DNA of 64,000 bases from Phoronis australis. Lineage: Eukaryota > Phoronida > Phoronidae. The stretch covers positions 575,247 through 639,246 of the forward strand of contig NMRA01000115.1 of assembly GCA_002633005.1 (NCBI GenBank), given 5' to 3'. The notes beneath the pieces are model-generated. The model had not been told where the DNA came from and ran no database searches. It saw only the letters and a list, made by a program, of their open reading frames with translations. A program made the translations under genes and the position numbers. Positions 1-12,609 of the stretch are shown piece by piece (within the stretch, counting starts at the first letter, position 1; the number at the start of each line of letters is the position of its first letter).

Positions 1-1881
1 CCGGGCACCGGGACTGCGATCGACTTGTCTAACAACCGTGAACAGAACACACAAAATGAAAGACAATGTATCATATTATTGAATAACAGATAATCCTTAC
101 CTTTCTGGATCCTTAGGAAACCTACAAAATGACACGTGTGGGGTTTTCGTGGATCAATTCATGCAATTTATCGCACTGCAAAATGCGTCCGTCCCCATTG
201 TTTTGGCGCTTCCTGGTTGACCGTAGCTTGTTCACCACTTGGCGGCGCTAGTAGTAGCGGTAACAGCGAACCCACAAGTGAACTCTCCTATACTACTACA
301 CTCCTTGGTTCAATCATGCAACGTAAATGTTCTACATCCTCGACCATTCATTCCAGGATGGGTCTATTCCCAACAAAAGGGCCCTATCCTTTTCCAACTA
401 CAAACATTTGTAGAAAAGTTTTATCTATATTTCCACAACATTGTTTCCAAGACATCGACTCATTTTCAACACCATCACATTTCTACATGCATTGTTTCAG
501 GGTTGACTACAACTGGTACAAAAGCCAATAAAGGGTTCCTTCACACGTGGATTCCTTTCAGAGGCAGATATACAGGGGGGGTTCAGGGGGTTGACCCCCC
601 CCCTCGGGACAGGATCAAAAATAAAAATTGAAAAAAATCCCCAGAAAAACGAAATTAGCTACTAAAACCACTCTCAAAATGGGTGAGATTCATAATATTA
701 GCTGCACCCCGTCAAAGGACGAGTTCCCCCGGATGATATTGAAAGCTTCGGCGGTATTCGCCCCCCGGCCCGACCTCAAAACCTCATGATTTGTATGGCC
801 CGCATGTTTATGTACCGCTGGCTGAATTCACTCTATCAGCGTGTTTTATTGTCATTGGTTGTTGCTGATGATGAGAATATGTATACAGGTCGTTTGTGTT
901 TAGTGTGCCGGTCGAGAAAAGAACGACACGGAATATTTCACCACGGTCGCAAACTGAAGAGAGTCTTTCCTGTTCAGATTGTGGTTTCGATTTCTGTTGT
1001 AGTTTCAGAATTGGTGAATGTCACATAATTCGGTACAAAGCGGAAATGGCATTGACAACAGACAGGAAATTTTAGCAAGATTTCATAATCGTGCGTCCCT
1101 TTGTTATGACGTTCATTTCATAAATCCCCATCCAACCACGCCGTGAAATGTTTTGAAGAAGGAAGATAACGCCGTGGGAAATCTCCCTAATGCGAGAAAT
1201 GACCTTTCTCTGTTTGCACGTCAACGAATTTTATTGACATTTCACTCCCTCTAAGATTAGACAAGAAGACACGACCATAAAGTGTAGGATTTAGCCAACG
1301 ACGTGTTGTTTTTACAATCATCGTCAATAAAAGAAATTTCAAATTCATCCAAACTGTTCAACCAATTGTTCACGAAGGTGTGTATGTGCTTCAGTCGATC
1401 CAAGCACGGATACCAAGCAAAATGATTTCTGGTAATCCACGATTACTGTAACTTCAATGGTTTTATTAGCTGTGCAACAGGTAGACGGCTGTTCATAATC
1501 CAGGTGCGTGTAAGCTCTTTGTTCGACAAATTTTGAGACAAAATTTAATAATAAGCCATCATTATATTTTGGCACAGTTCTTAATGTATTACCGTGTTGT
1601 TCACAGAAATAACTTCGCTAATTTGTTCTGACAGTTAATTGCTAAGTTAGCCAGACATGACCTTTGCTCCCCAGCGATGTATTGGACTCTTCCTAAATCC
1701 ACAATCCCTTGACCACGTGGCTTTATGTCACGCTCCAAAATACTACAGGCGTGTTTGACGAGTTGGCCGCAGCTGTCAGCGTTACCACGTTTTTGGCCAT
1801 AAACCGGCGAATTTGAGCCACTAAAGCCAAGATACTACTTTAGTCTTTGTGAGAACACAGCCGCAATTGTGACACCAAAGT
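1..1881. other. Upstream region and probable promoter/5'UTR of TGIF; no gene seen
   Basis: I see no convincing coding exon here. Bases 545-780 look like a mobile-element fragment: a G-run/C-run palindrome near 568-606 followed by an A-rich stretch. From about 850 onward TGACA/TGTCA pentamers, the core site of TALE homeodomains, are unusually frequent (see 1019-2134). The last 150 bases before 1882 contain several E-box-like or CACGTG-like words and no obvious TATA box. The short open frames present lack domains and look like chance. Confidence 0.4.
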
Positions 1882-2134
1882 ATGAAATCAAAACGAGGTA
1901 AGATTTGCGAAATTTTAATGAAAATGTGTTTGACATTTAGTTATGACATTTATATGACAGTTCATCGTATGGCGAAATGCTGTCATTTATCGTGACCGAG
2001 AATCAGTTGATGAGGTCGTTTGTTATTTTAAACGACCGTTAGGACATTTCTGATGCATAACTTCCTTGTTGCAATTTGGTGATAACCAGTTTCGTGCCGT
2101 GGTGCTGAAATTGAATATGCTTTGACATATGTCA
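1019..2134. promoter_or_regulatory. Cluster of TGACA/TGTCA (TALE-type) motifs around the TGIF first exon
   Basis: Thirteen TGACA or TGTCA pentamers were read by eye, starting at about 1019, 1053, 1235, 1629, 1726, 1774, 1870, 1931, 1944, 1955, 1981, 2123 and 2130. At 40 percent GC about two to three are expected in this length on both strands. TGIF and MEIS/PREP proteins bind TGACA(G) cores. The cluster surrounds the proposed first exon of a TGIF gene, so autoregulation is a reasonable inference; binding itself is not shown. Confidence 0.35.
1882..1897 (+). CDS. tgif: Proposed first coding micro-exon of TGIF (Met-Lys-Ser-Lys-Arg plus one base)
   Basis: ATG AAA TCA AAA CGA G is followed directly by a strong donor, GTAAGATT. 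The exon ends one base into a codon. The TGIF terminal exon at 11684 starts with two bases (GC) completing that codon, so splicing gives Gly and an uninterrupted frame: MKSKRG followed by TEKGYQEW. Vertebrate TGIF1 isoforms also start with a tiny coding exon reading Met-Lys-x-Lys-Lys-Gly. The phase match and similar start make this a good candidate, but the splice spans 9.8 kb and was inferred by eye. An additional intermediate exon or alternative first exons are possible. Confidence 0.55.
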
Positions 2135-5076
2135 TGGGCACGCACGGGGATAGAATGAAACTGCACTGTTTCATAAACAAAGTAGGTGCTTACTTACGTC
2201 GAAACGAAACCTTTGTTAACATTGGACATTTGTGTGATTACTCTAGGCCACGTGAATGTTTAAATGGTTCACTACTGCGCTTCAGACTTACAACAAATAT
2301 TAACCCTGGCATTAACGTACGATTCAGCGGCTGCGTGGTCACCTTTCACAGAGCCGGTGAGACACAAAGACCCGCATGTCATTGTTAATGTACAAATCCT
2401 GAGGGTTCGGCACTGAGTAATCTACACACGCTTTTTATGCGTGTCATTCATAACCGGCGATTTGTCATGCGTTCCGACTGAAGCCTGTTTCATTTGCATT
2501 CAACCACCATTGCATTACCATTCTACCGGTGTGTGAACGGCGAGGGGAAAGTCGTCTAAGATTGGTCAGCTGAATCTATGGCCATTTACATTGGCTTATA
2601 TTCTACACTAATTATAGAAGCTTTCATGACCGACCAGACTAATTGATTCGTATTTTGACACAGCTGCTGATCTCGCGAGTATTGATCCCAAGCATGCGTC
2701 CCAACCAATCTGTCGCAGCTGTCTTGGTTTGTGTATTGGTCTCTTACATTGTCGCACTTGTTGTTATAAGGCAGTTAATTTTTTTGTTTCTGGAACTGGT
2801 GTGTCTCCCTTCGAACAATAGACTAAGGACGGACCACGACCCTAGTGGCGTCTAATACGCCCGCTGAGAGGACATGCGTTATAACAGAAACGAGACGTGG
2901 GAGTGTTTGCTGATGTATGTTCAGACCTCAGCTATAACTGATTAGCATGCAGAGACATTTGTTATCGTCTCAATATGCCAATGGGTCGTGTGATTTAAAT
3001 CAAACATGAGAAAGCAAATTCCCCACACGAGAAAGGGTTCAACTGCTGCAAGATTAGAATTGTTCATTGCAGTTGAACGACCTGTGTGTACATCTTAAGT
3101 CTAAATACGTGAAATGACACTTATTTAAAAGTTGCATTTATGTATCTGAGATTTTCCTGACTCCGGCTCTTCACTACGAGAAAGTCACGTGTCTGATTTG
3201 CTGTGAACCTGTTGGGCTTCCGAACGATCGTTATGTCGACCAGTCATCAGCCCAAAATAGCCCGCGCTGAGTTATGAGGGTATGCCTCGCCGCTCCTCTG
3301 AAACTGTGACCCTTCAATATAGCCATATCGCACCCAAGCAAACAACACGCGGTCTACGGCCGTCGGCTCTGTTGATATGCATGTTCCCTGGCCCTCACGT
3401 TTCGCATATCGACCAGTCATGACTGGATGAAACGACCAAAGCAGTAATTTGACCTTGTAAAACTTATAACACCTTCTATTGTTCCCGTACCTTTTCACCT
3501 TCTTATACCATTGCGAGCAAAATCGTCGGTCAGTGGCTTTGTTTTGAAATATCGAATGTATACCCTGGTATGAGTGTAAAAGGTAGTGGATTTGCAGTTT
3601 TTCTGCTGGGTTGTCATGTGGTTATTGCTAAAGATCACGTGCCGATCTATTTCTGAACTTTGGTGTGGTGTAAACACAGTGATGTGATTTTATGTCCTTC
3701 GTGTGCTACTGTCTCACGCGTAGCATGTACACCCTGTATTTTCAGACTCTCACATGCATAATAACCCAGTGTTCTCCACGGCCTGTTTTAACTCGACGCT
3801 GTAACGAGTTTGGATTTTGCAGCGTCGAGTTTGGAAAATGCGCGTCGAGTTTAGAAAGTGCTGCGTCAGGTTTGAACTTTTGTCCAGGCTTGGTATTTCA
3901 GCCCTCAACCCTAAAGCAGTGCCTGATTAACCAACATCAAGCCCAATACAGAACTTTAGAGGCAGTCAACACTATATGTATAACTTCGTAAGACACTACA
4001 AAAGTTTAAATTATAATTAACAAAATCTGCAAAAAACTTTAAATAACAAACATTTCATGGAGTCACCTAGCTTGCTTAATTGAATGACTAATCTACTTAG
4101 TCATTCTAACTTTAAAATTTTGCAAGTCAACCTATAAAAAAGCAATTTAATTTGCTTAATAAAGACAATTTTGATTTTGACTGACATCTAGTGGCAAGTT
4201 AGAGAACTTTATGAGCTTATTAAACTTGACAACAGGTGTCACTAAAAACTAGGTCACTTCAGAACTCATGTTAGTAGTACTTAATATGTCTAATTGATAT
4301 TAAAATCGGCATTGGTATTATTAAAGGAACTTTTGATCTTTTGTTTGCTGCTCTTGGTCTGTCAAATGCTTTGGAGAAATTATGAGATGCATTGGTAGGA
4401 AAGCTAAACTTTGAAGTGTCTAAGAAGTAGGTCACACCAGTGCAGTGTGCAGTTTTAAACCATATATAAATACCTCCAGCATGACCATGGTTATGGGTAG
4501 ACACAAAACAATGTCAATAACTGACATTCAACATTTGCGTCGAGTTTGGAATTTATAATGTGGAGAACACTGAATAACCTTTTCAGTCCTTTTTGTCGCA
4601 ATCATGAGAAAACGGGAAACCCTCTGCGACTTCAATCCGATCCACTTTACCACGTTGCAATGCTAATTAGCAGAACATTTTCACCTTGTTTGTTCAGCAT
4701 CGTCATACGCGAGCGTCGTTATGTTTATCCGGGGGTAATTAATTACAATTAATTTCACTTTTGTTTGCTTACTATGTTTTATCTCGGTTCTAGCGATTCA
4801 ACCGGCGGAAAACAAATGGTTTGTCGAACACAGAAACGAAATGATACACATTTCCATATCATGATCCTCTTAAACACACTTCATCCGATTACGGATATTT
4901 TCAAGTCATGCAATCTCGGGGACGCGTTTTTAAACTGATTAATTGAAATATTTAGTGCCGTTTAGCGTTGATATAGTGTTCATTGCAGTTGTGCCACAGG
5001 CGGTTCAATCGATGATTATGACATTTGTGTTTCCCGAAAATGGAGATGACGTATTTGGCACCTTTCAAAAAATATC

Positions 5077-5333
5077 TGGGGCTCGTTTCTCGGAGAGATT
5101 TTTGTCTTGACTTTAGCCAAAAGTCTGCGAATAACCAAAAGCTGAATTTTTGTCGAAAGGTTTTGGCTTATGTCTTGTCAAGCAGACAACGGATTTCTGT
5201 CTCTTGAGTTCGAGCGCCTGATTTTAGAGAAAACACAACAAAACTGCCTTTTGACTTTTGGATGTAAAAAGCCGAAATAAAAGACAAAAAATCAACTGCT
5301 TGGCAACAAACCCTCTTCGAGAAACAGGCCCCT
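5077..5333. mobile_element. MITE-like element with GGGGC...TTTCTCG terminal inverted repeats
   Basis: The left end reads GGGGCTCGTTTCTCGGAGAG and the right end reads CTCTTCGAGAAACAGGCCCC. These are imperfect inverted repeats of about 20 bases bounding roughly 255 bases with no coding content. Length and structure fit a non-autonomous DNA transposon; the superfamily is not assigned. Confidence 0.5.
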
Positions 5334-7820
5334 GTAGAGCATTCCGTAGACATGCTTCCCACACAGAAAAGCAAGATCTCGCAAAATCACGCGAGTGTTC
5401 AGCGAGTTTGCTAGGGAGCTTACTGATGTAACCTAGCAAAATGGCGGACGCTGAAGTGTTTGGTCGTTGAGGTTAGAATGTTGAGTAACAGGATTCAATT
5501 TATGACTTCTGCGCTATAATTTCTTTTTTCCGTTAAATGACTTATTTTTTGTTGTAAGTGCTCGCTAAATAAATGTATCGTGTCGTCGGAACGCATCTCT
5601 GACCTGTGTTTCGTACACCAAAAGAATCGTGGAAAGGCACGACTTCGAGATATCGCCATGCGTCAGAAACGAACCATGTGATCACACTAACTTTACTAAC
5701 GTAATTCTTGCGTGTTCAGAATGCAGCCTGGGTTTCTTTGCAATTTCATTTCTAAAGGTTCATTTACCTTTTAGTTTCCATCGTCTTCCTACATTATGTA
5801 TTTTTTCGTAATTGTTTAGCATTTCGTTACAGTTGCCCGTTATGCTCAGGGTGGTTTCCTTCATTTGCAATTATACTTTTAATCAATTCCGTGACTCTCA
5901 GCAGGGCACGTGCTAAAACATCTGCGATATGAGAATAGTTGTGGAGAAATGGGAGAGAACGCGTTTGTGCGCGGTTTTTGTTTCACATTTTTTACTCGAG
6001 TGTTTTCTTTACGAATCATAACACCTTTAGACTGTAGGATGTCAATGATTTCGGACCCAACTAGTGATAGGTATTGCGCTGTAACATAACCGCGGTTAAG
6101 TTGTGTGGTTTCAAGTACTTCGCTCTATCTTCCTGTGTAGAAAACCACTCGAGTCGAATTCTATGTTTGCCAGGAATGTCTTACAAAACGTAGTCATGAA
6201 GTGAGCTTCGTGTGATATTACGTTGGAGGAGGTATTTCAGAGCTATTTTGGATACACTTGTGAGCAGATATGCGTTTGAAATTACCAGAATCGTTGGCTC
6301 GCTAATGTATTATTAGACTATTCACCTTGTTTTTCATCCATTTGACAGCCTTGTACCGCATGGACTTGAAACTGTAACCTATCCAACCTATCGGACAATC
6401 ACGCGAGTGGCGTCCATTTTGCAAGTGTACTTGAGTTAACCACTGGCGTGATTTTCTGTGGTCTTGCGTGATCTCGCTTTCCGCTTGATAAACATAACAT
6501 GCCCCGGTTTCGGAACGCAGTCATGAATATCGTCATTTCTAGACATTCGGCCTATCTTGTTCTGTTTTTCTTCGTGTTTTCGAAACGGCACATCCCGAGT
6601 TTGTGATATGCGGATACATAAGTTTGTTTCGACTGTCTGGGGTGAGAAAGAGGCTTCCGTTCAGGCAACTGCGCACGTGCAGACTAGAGTAAATGTCGAG
6701 AGTAAACAATCCAGTGTGTTAATGGGCTATACGAACTTGTGTTTTGTCCAGTGGTTTTGGTCAGGTAAGGTCACTCGAGCTCTTGAAATTGGGGTCGAAC
6801 ATTGTCCCCATTCCCTTCTCAAAAATATTTAAAAATCGCCCAAAATTCCCCTCACCAGGTCAAAAATTCGTCTCTGAACGATCAGAAATTCCCCTCGTTT
6901 TTTAACCTCAAACAATATTTAAAGTATCGTATTCAAACCCAATGATTTTAATCACGATGCTGTCAGACTAAGGAAACGTCACAAACTGGTTTCCTTATGA
7001 AGCAAGTGCAACATACTGGAGTGCTAGAACCAGTTTTGCACTGTTTCACTCTTTCGTGTTGAAAACACAAAACTTCCGTTCGCCTGTGCCTCAAAATGGA
7101 ATAATAACAAGTTCTACAAGAGAAGAATAACGAAAACCCATTCGACGGTGCATAGAAACGCGCAAGAAAGTGTCCTCCTCTCAGAAGCAGTCTCAAGCAG
7201 ACCACGTTTGAACAGCCAGGGCAACAGAATTATTCACTGACATTGTGGTCAAAAGTCAATCACAGTCACATTTAAGTCATAAGAACAGTTAATTCACTGT
7301 GGTGGAAGGACTGAATAGTCAAATTTGAGGTTTTTGTTTGTGAGAAATTAAAAAAAATGTTGAGCTGAATCCATTCATTATTGTGCCAGTAACGTGAATT
7401 ATGTAGGGGGGTCCATTCCTTACAAACATTGTTTAACTCACTTTGTCTTCAAGGTGTTAGTAGTGGTAGCTTATTTATTCCCTAATTTTGAAACTAACTT
7501 TCCCCCGATGGATATTTACTAACAACTCCATACTAATGTGTTTGTGCGAAAATGAACCATAGTGTTGGTATTGCCTCTATAAGTCAAGGTGCGTCATAAC
7601 GGTATTACATCGCACGTGGACGCCGAAGGCGCAGCTAGGCCAATGTATCTCTTATATGACAACAGGTCGTCTTAGCTCCCCTATGTTACAAATGGTGGAT
7701 ATAACAGCGACTTACTTTTTATTGTTTAACTTACTTTATTGCTTATTTGTTAAAACATAAAAGAGTATTGTCATAAAAAGCAGTGTTAGTACACTAATCA
7801 AATAAACTTCAAAAACTCTG

Positions 7821-7880
7821 CTCTAAGTAAAAAATGATGCGAAAATTCCTCTCTTAGTAAAAAACGACGCGAAAATTCCT
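7821..7880. repeat. Two-copy 30-bp tandem repeat
   Basis: Bases 7821-7850 and 7851-7880 are two adjacent copies of a 30-base unit ending GCGAAAATTCCT, differing at only a few positions. It is non-coding and lies inside the proposed TGIF intron. Confidence 0.7.
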
Positions 7881-8554
7881 CTTTTAAAATGTACAAGCAC
7901 ATTTACCCTCAGGTGAGCAAGAGCCCTTATAACTGGTGACGAAAGTGCATATTTCGGTTGTGGCTTCCCATTTAGCAGGCATCGGCGTTTACCAGTCGAA
8001 AAAGACTGGTTACTTCCCTGTTGAATTTTGTACTTGCTTTGTATGATCCGATGATATTGTATCAGTCGGTGAATACTTCAATTTCAACGCTCGCCCGTGG
8101 TCGCGATCACAATTGTCGGTAATTCAACGTTGAAAGTATACCGTTATCTGGACTAGCTCCTAGCGGCTACATTGTATCCTGGATCATAATAAGCTGTAAA
8201 AATGACGAAGTTAGCTACGAAGTTCGGCCTTCCCTACTAGAAACGGGTTGGTCCCCTCTACAAGAATAGTAGTTTTCTTTTAATTCCAGGTTGATGTTCG
8301 CCCGGTAACCTCGCAGTTACTATACTGGTGTTAGGTCGTAGTAAATGCATAGCACTGATATACGCTTTGTCGTATAGTCTGTACACTTTTCTTCTCATTA
8401 TATACATGTAGGAGACTTGATAATAGTTCCCTAAATACAGAAAAATGGAAAAATACCAAACAATGTTCTAATGTATTCTCTACATTTTAATGCGAAAGAA
8501 GCGACGTCTATCGGGCTAGTCAACTCACGTGATTTTCCAAATAAAGTCAATACA

Positions 8555-8647
8555 GTCTGGAAGCTCGCTGGTTCCCTGCGTGCCGCTGGGTGGTCGATAG
8601 CCAGCACGCGCTGGCTAGGCACGTAGGGAACCAGCGAGGTCTGGAAG
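8555..8647. mobile_element. 75-bp hairpin element flanked by perfect 9-bp direct repeats
   Basis: Bases 8564-8638 form a near-perfect palindrome whose arms start CTCGCTGGTTCCCT and end AGGGAACCAGCGAG, with a smaller nested palindrome (GCCAGC/GCTGGC) in the middle. The palindrome is flanked by an identical 9-base word, GTCTGGAAG, at 8555-8563 and 8639-8647. This is the signature of a very short inverted-repeat element with its target-site duplication. A 9-bp duplication is typical of Mutator-like transposons, although 8-bp hAT duplications extended by chance cannot be excluded. Confidence 0.65.
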
Positions 8648-10643
8648 TTGCTTACACGAAGCGTGCTTGCGACTGGAACGAGACTAACCGTTGCGGCGAA
8701 TCATGTCCAGGTTAAGTTTGCCAACTTTCGTGTATCACGTGAAAAGAATAATTGTGTTTCTTGGTTATTGTCATTGTTTGTTATGTGACTGAGAGCATGG
8801 GTTTCATTATGTTTAAAAACAAGTTAACGCATGTGCATTTGAGATTACGACCTTGTGTCCATTTGCTCCAAGCTCCCGCGTTTAGTGCGAACTATTGGGT
8901 ACATGCGAGACAAGTTGTACGTGATGAGTACCTGCCGCCATGCCCGCCGGCCAGGGACAATGGTCCCGGAGATGTCTATGAAACTATTAAATGTTTCACC
9001 TGCCGCTTCACGCCATACCGTGTAATTAATATCGTATTCTGATTAAACGAAACATATCGATTTGAAGTAACAACTTGGAAATAATGTGAATAGAGCTTGG
9101 CTTTGTTGTAATAGGACGCTATTAGATGATGATGTCAACATGTCTTTCGTTGAATCGAATATGATTTTTCACCAAATTTTCGATATATTAGTCGCATGAA
9201 GACAACTTGCGTAATGTAATTCGAAAAACTGTATGGGACAACGGTCAACGTTATCTAGTAACAGTCTCATTTGCTATGCTGATCTAAGAAATGTTAATGG
9301 TCGCTGGTGAGCTGGTGTCCTTCGAACTAACTTAAAGGTGCCCTTGGCTGGCCTAGCTATGTTGATAAACGATCTTGTTGGCAGACAAAACACTGTGAGA
9401 ATCGTCAGCAAGTCAACTCAAGCTCCTGTTTTTGCATGCAAGTTAGCGAGTTTGTTTTTATCAAATTGCCCCTGCTCGTGTTCGTTTTGGCGACTCCTGT
9501 TGGACGGGAGATGGCACTGGGCCGCGTTCTTGTTTGTGATTATGACAAGAATCCAACCCCATAACCATGTTGTACAGAAAGTAATTGGTAGTGGTATTCG
9601 TGACCACTTTTGGTGTCAGTACACCCGTGAAATGTACGCCAGGGTTGCAGTGTGCTACAGTCGGATCTTCCACATGAAAATCAAGTCGAGGTCCAATAGT
9701 CAAGGGTTATTCTTTGATCGTTGTCGATTCGACTTTGTAAGCAAACGTCCCACTTCACTGTTGGTAAAGCTAATCCATTTACAAACGCGACGCCTCAGGT
9801 CAGATAAAAATAATCGCGATCCTAATACAATATGTCGTATCTCTCTCCTTAAGTATCGCCGATAAATAAGACGTGACATCCAGAACAATGACACGATTGT
9901 CGGATTCCGTGATTTAAACGTACACGCCGTGTCGTAGGAAAGACGGGTTCCTTATCCGTGATTACCCAATGCTTGCTGCTTTTATGGTAACTTAGTAAAT
10001 TTTGAGATATCATTGCCACCATCATGTTAGACGAAGCCCACGTGTACAGTAGGGGCAGCTTTGACCTCAGGGTGTTCTTCGAAATTTGTTGGACGCTTCT
10101 TTCGTGTAAAACGTGTTTTGTTTTGTTTTGTTTTTTGTTTCTTGGTGTCTGGGTTTCAGAGGCCCGTGTCTGTAAAATTTTCCTATTTGGTAGAATTTAA
10201 TAATTCTTCTTTGCACAGTCACACCTTCCGGAAGTCGTGACGTAATTTAATGCTAACCAGTAACAGCGTGCGCTGTACGTGCCGTGTGTGTCGCGTGAAA
10301 TCCCATCGCGGGGACATTTATTAATGTTATGATTATCGGTTATCTGCTGATAAGACAGGGACTTCTCTCGCCTGCTTACCTAGTGCAATTATGTTGTGTT
10401 GTAATACCAGGTCTGGTTGTTATGTCTCATTATCGTAAGAATGATAACCCGTGTGATGTACATAAAAGTGCTCAGCTGTTGCACTCGATTAAGTTTAGAT
10501 ATTAATGAAGTCCAAAGAGTGATATTCTCTACGTATCAGAACTGAGATGACATTGACAATGACGTGCCGTAGTAATACTTGGCCCGAAGGTCGTGCGACT
10601 TGAGGCAGTTGAATAAACAGTTTTGTCGCGTCATCTGTGTCAT

Positions 10644-10751
10644 AGTCCTGCATCATCTGCTGGATGTTCTATGTATGATGATGACTATTAAAGTATCAGT
10701 CCTGCATCATCTGCTGGATGTTCTACGTGTGATGGTGACTATTAAAGTATC
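10644..10751. repeat. Two-copy 54-bp tandem repeat
   Basis: Bases 10644-10697 and 10698-10751 are adjacent copies of a 54-base unit starting AGTCCTGCATCATCTGCTGG, with a few transitions between them. The unit length is divisible by three and the surrounding frame stays open for 69 codons, but nothing suggests a protein. Confidence 0.75.
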
Positions 10752-11229
10752 AGCTGTTGTCAACACTTTAACACTAATTCAAACATAAAGCATGTGACTT
10801 TTTGCGATTTAAAGATGCTGTGTCTCATTAAAACCGTGAATATTTGAATTTGTATCTATTAAGCCTGGTGACTTCCTGGAGAATAGTGTGTACAAGTATA
10901 ATCAGGAAACGAAACAATTTCTAAATAAATTGCCGTTTCTAAAGAAAACACTACAGCTGATACACTTAAAAGTACGTGTGAACATATAAAACTCCTAATA
11001 ATAATTCCAATCGTTATTTGATAATGAACTTAGTAATAAAAATTGTGCCTTGTTTCATTAGGGTAACAACAATGCTGCGGGGTTTCCCAGGGATTCCCCT
11101 GTCGTCCTAAGAAATGTGGATGAGAAATGTGCGCAAATATAACGGCTGTTCACTGTCTTACACAAAAGACGTGAGGTTCCAAATAAACCAAGTTACATGC
11201 CTTCTTTGTTTTCTTGGCCGGCAAAGATG

Positions 11230-11375
11230 TAGAGTTCAGTAACGCTAGGACCTACGCTAGAACTTCACTAAAGTGTAGCCAAAATAACGTGTTTTTATTT
11301 AAAATGCTCGGCAATATCTCGCGTAAACTTGCGGAAAATTGCTTTTTAGCGAGGTCCTAGCGTTATTGAACTCTA
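11230..11375. mobile_element. MITE family A, full copy (TAGAGTTCAGTAACGCTAGG termini)
   Basis: The element starts TAGAGTTCAGTAACGCTAGG and ends CTAGCGTTATTGAACTCTA. The inverted repeats are about 28 bases with two or three mismatches, around an AT-rich core of about 90 bases. Related copies lie at 21784-21916 and 24219-24340. It sits about 300 bases upstream of the TGIF terminal exon. Confidence 0.7.
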
Positions 11376-11683
11376 CCCGGGTCTTCGCCCGCCATGACGA
11401 AATATTACCATACTCGTTAACATATCCACTGCGAAAGTCATTGTCGTTGTTAAAAATTGGTCAAGTACTAATCTTCTCAGTTTAGGTGCCAAAATAGCAC
11501 AGTCCCCTTTCTTCTTTTCAGAATAGGCCTGCGTGAAATGCAGCAAGTTTCGACATTTTGCGGAAGGCGTAGCGTAGTTCACATTATGTGGACAGGTGCT
11601 TTAATACTGCTTACTGCTGGATGTGTTTATTTGTGGCTAATTCAGTTTGTATGATACACAACTCAATGATCCTCTTTTTTCAG

Positions 11684-12609
11684 GCACTGAGAAGGGTTAT
11701 CAGGAATGGAGCGGAGATGAGGACGACCAGGTAGACTCGCCGAATTACGACAAAAACGGCATGATTCGAGTTGGAAAGAAACGAAGAGGAAACCTTCCCA
11801 AAGATGCTGTTAAGGTTTTACGCCTTTGGTTGTACAATCATCGTTACAACGCCTATCCTAGCGACGAAGAGAAAGTGATTTTATCGCGTGACACAAATCT
11901 AACTGTTTTGCAAGTGTGCAACTGGTTCATAAACGCGCGTAGACGAATCCTGCCGGAAATGATTAAACGCGAGGGTCAGAATCCGCTACATTATACAATT
12001 TCGAGAAAGCAGAAGCGTTCTGATTCTGAAAGTAGCGACTGCTTTGAAACTAAGCGGCAGAAATCTAGCTACGATTCGTCGGGAGGAACTGGCGACGAAG
12101 ATTCCAGCCACGATGAGGAGAGCTTAGCAGACGACGAATCGTCAAACGGAAGTCCCTCCATTCCTCCAGATACGAATTGGTCTCGTGACTCACTGTCGAA
12201 GCGTCTGCTTCCGGAAGTTGAACGTCATTCCTTGAACGCTGTTGACACTGGCAGAACTGTATATCGTGACTACAGTTCGAAAACAGAAACAGATAATACA
12301 TATTTTGTCAATGCAAGCGATAAGGTTTCGTCGGTTGTCTACCCTACTCTGAGCGGTGCACTTGGCAGTCGCGACCTCTCGACCAACCCGAACTTTTATG
12401 CCCAAACCCAGTCATGGGGTAAGACCGATAATATGAATGCATGCGCAACCGACTTTAGTTGCTTTCAAATCCTTGTGGATGTAGCCATACAAGAGTTAGA
12501 AAAGGAGAAACGAAAAGAAAGGATGAGAAATTTAGAGATTTGGTCGCAGCACGGTTACCATGGATATCAGTGTTTACCGAAGTACGTGTCGATAAATCCT
12601 TCGTCATGA
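11684..12609 (+). CDS. tgif: TGIF-class TALE homeodomain protein, terminal coding exon
   Basis: This exon encodes nearly all of a TGIF (TG-interacting factor) transcriptional repressor, a nuclear TALE homeodomain protein that binds TGACA-type sites and in vertebrates antagonises TGF-beta/SMAD and retinoid signalling. A short acidic leader ([10 protein letters not shown]) is followed by the homeodomain at 11776-11970, with the TALE three-residue loop region NAYPSDEEK and recognition helix WFINARRR. Next come a PLHYTISR-like extension shared with vertebrate TGIFs (FTISRR) and a Ser/Asp/Glu-rich tract. Near the C-terminus [15 protein letters not shown] matches the conserved vertebrate FQLLVDVA motif. 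The acceptor CTCTTTTTTCAG ends at 11683; the stop is TGA at 12607. With the proposed micro-exon the protein has about 313 residues. The frame is intact and the homeodomain is not split by an intron here. Confidence 0.93.

Larger units (their letters stand above)
1898..11683 (+). other. Proposed TGIF intron 1 (9.8 kb)
   Basis: The intron is bounded by GTAAGA at 1898 and a pyrimidine-rich CTCTTTTTTCAG ending at 11683. It holds the inverted-repeat elements at 5077-5333, 8564-8638 and 11230-11375, a 30-bp duplication at 7821-7880 and a 54-bp duplication at 10644-10751. The 175-codon open frame at 9338-9865 has no recognisable domain, starts at GTG and overlaps frames on the other strand, so it is not annotated as a gene. 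Nothing else in the intron was recognised. Confidence 0.45.

Noticed and set aside
5370-6490. Possible 1.1-kb element with inverted AAAATCACGC-nAGTG ends
   Set aside because: The words match but their spacing and flanks differ between the two ends, so terminal repeats are not convincing.
9338-9865. 175-codon open frame in the TGIF intron
   Set aside because: It begins at GTG rather than ATG, has no recognisable domain, and frames on the opposite strand are also open there; it looks like chance.
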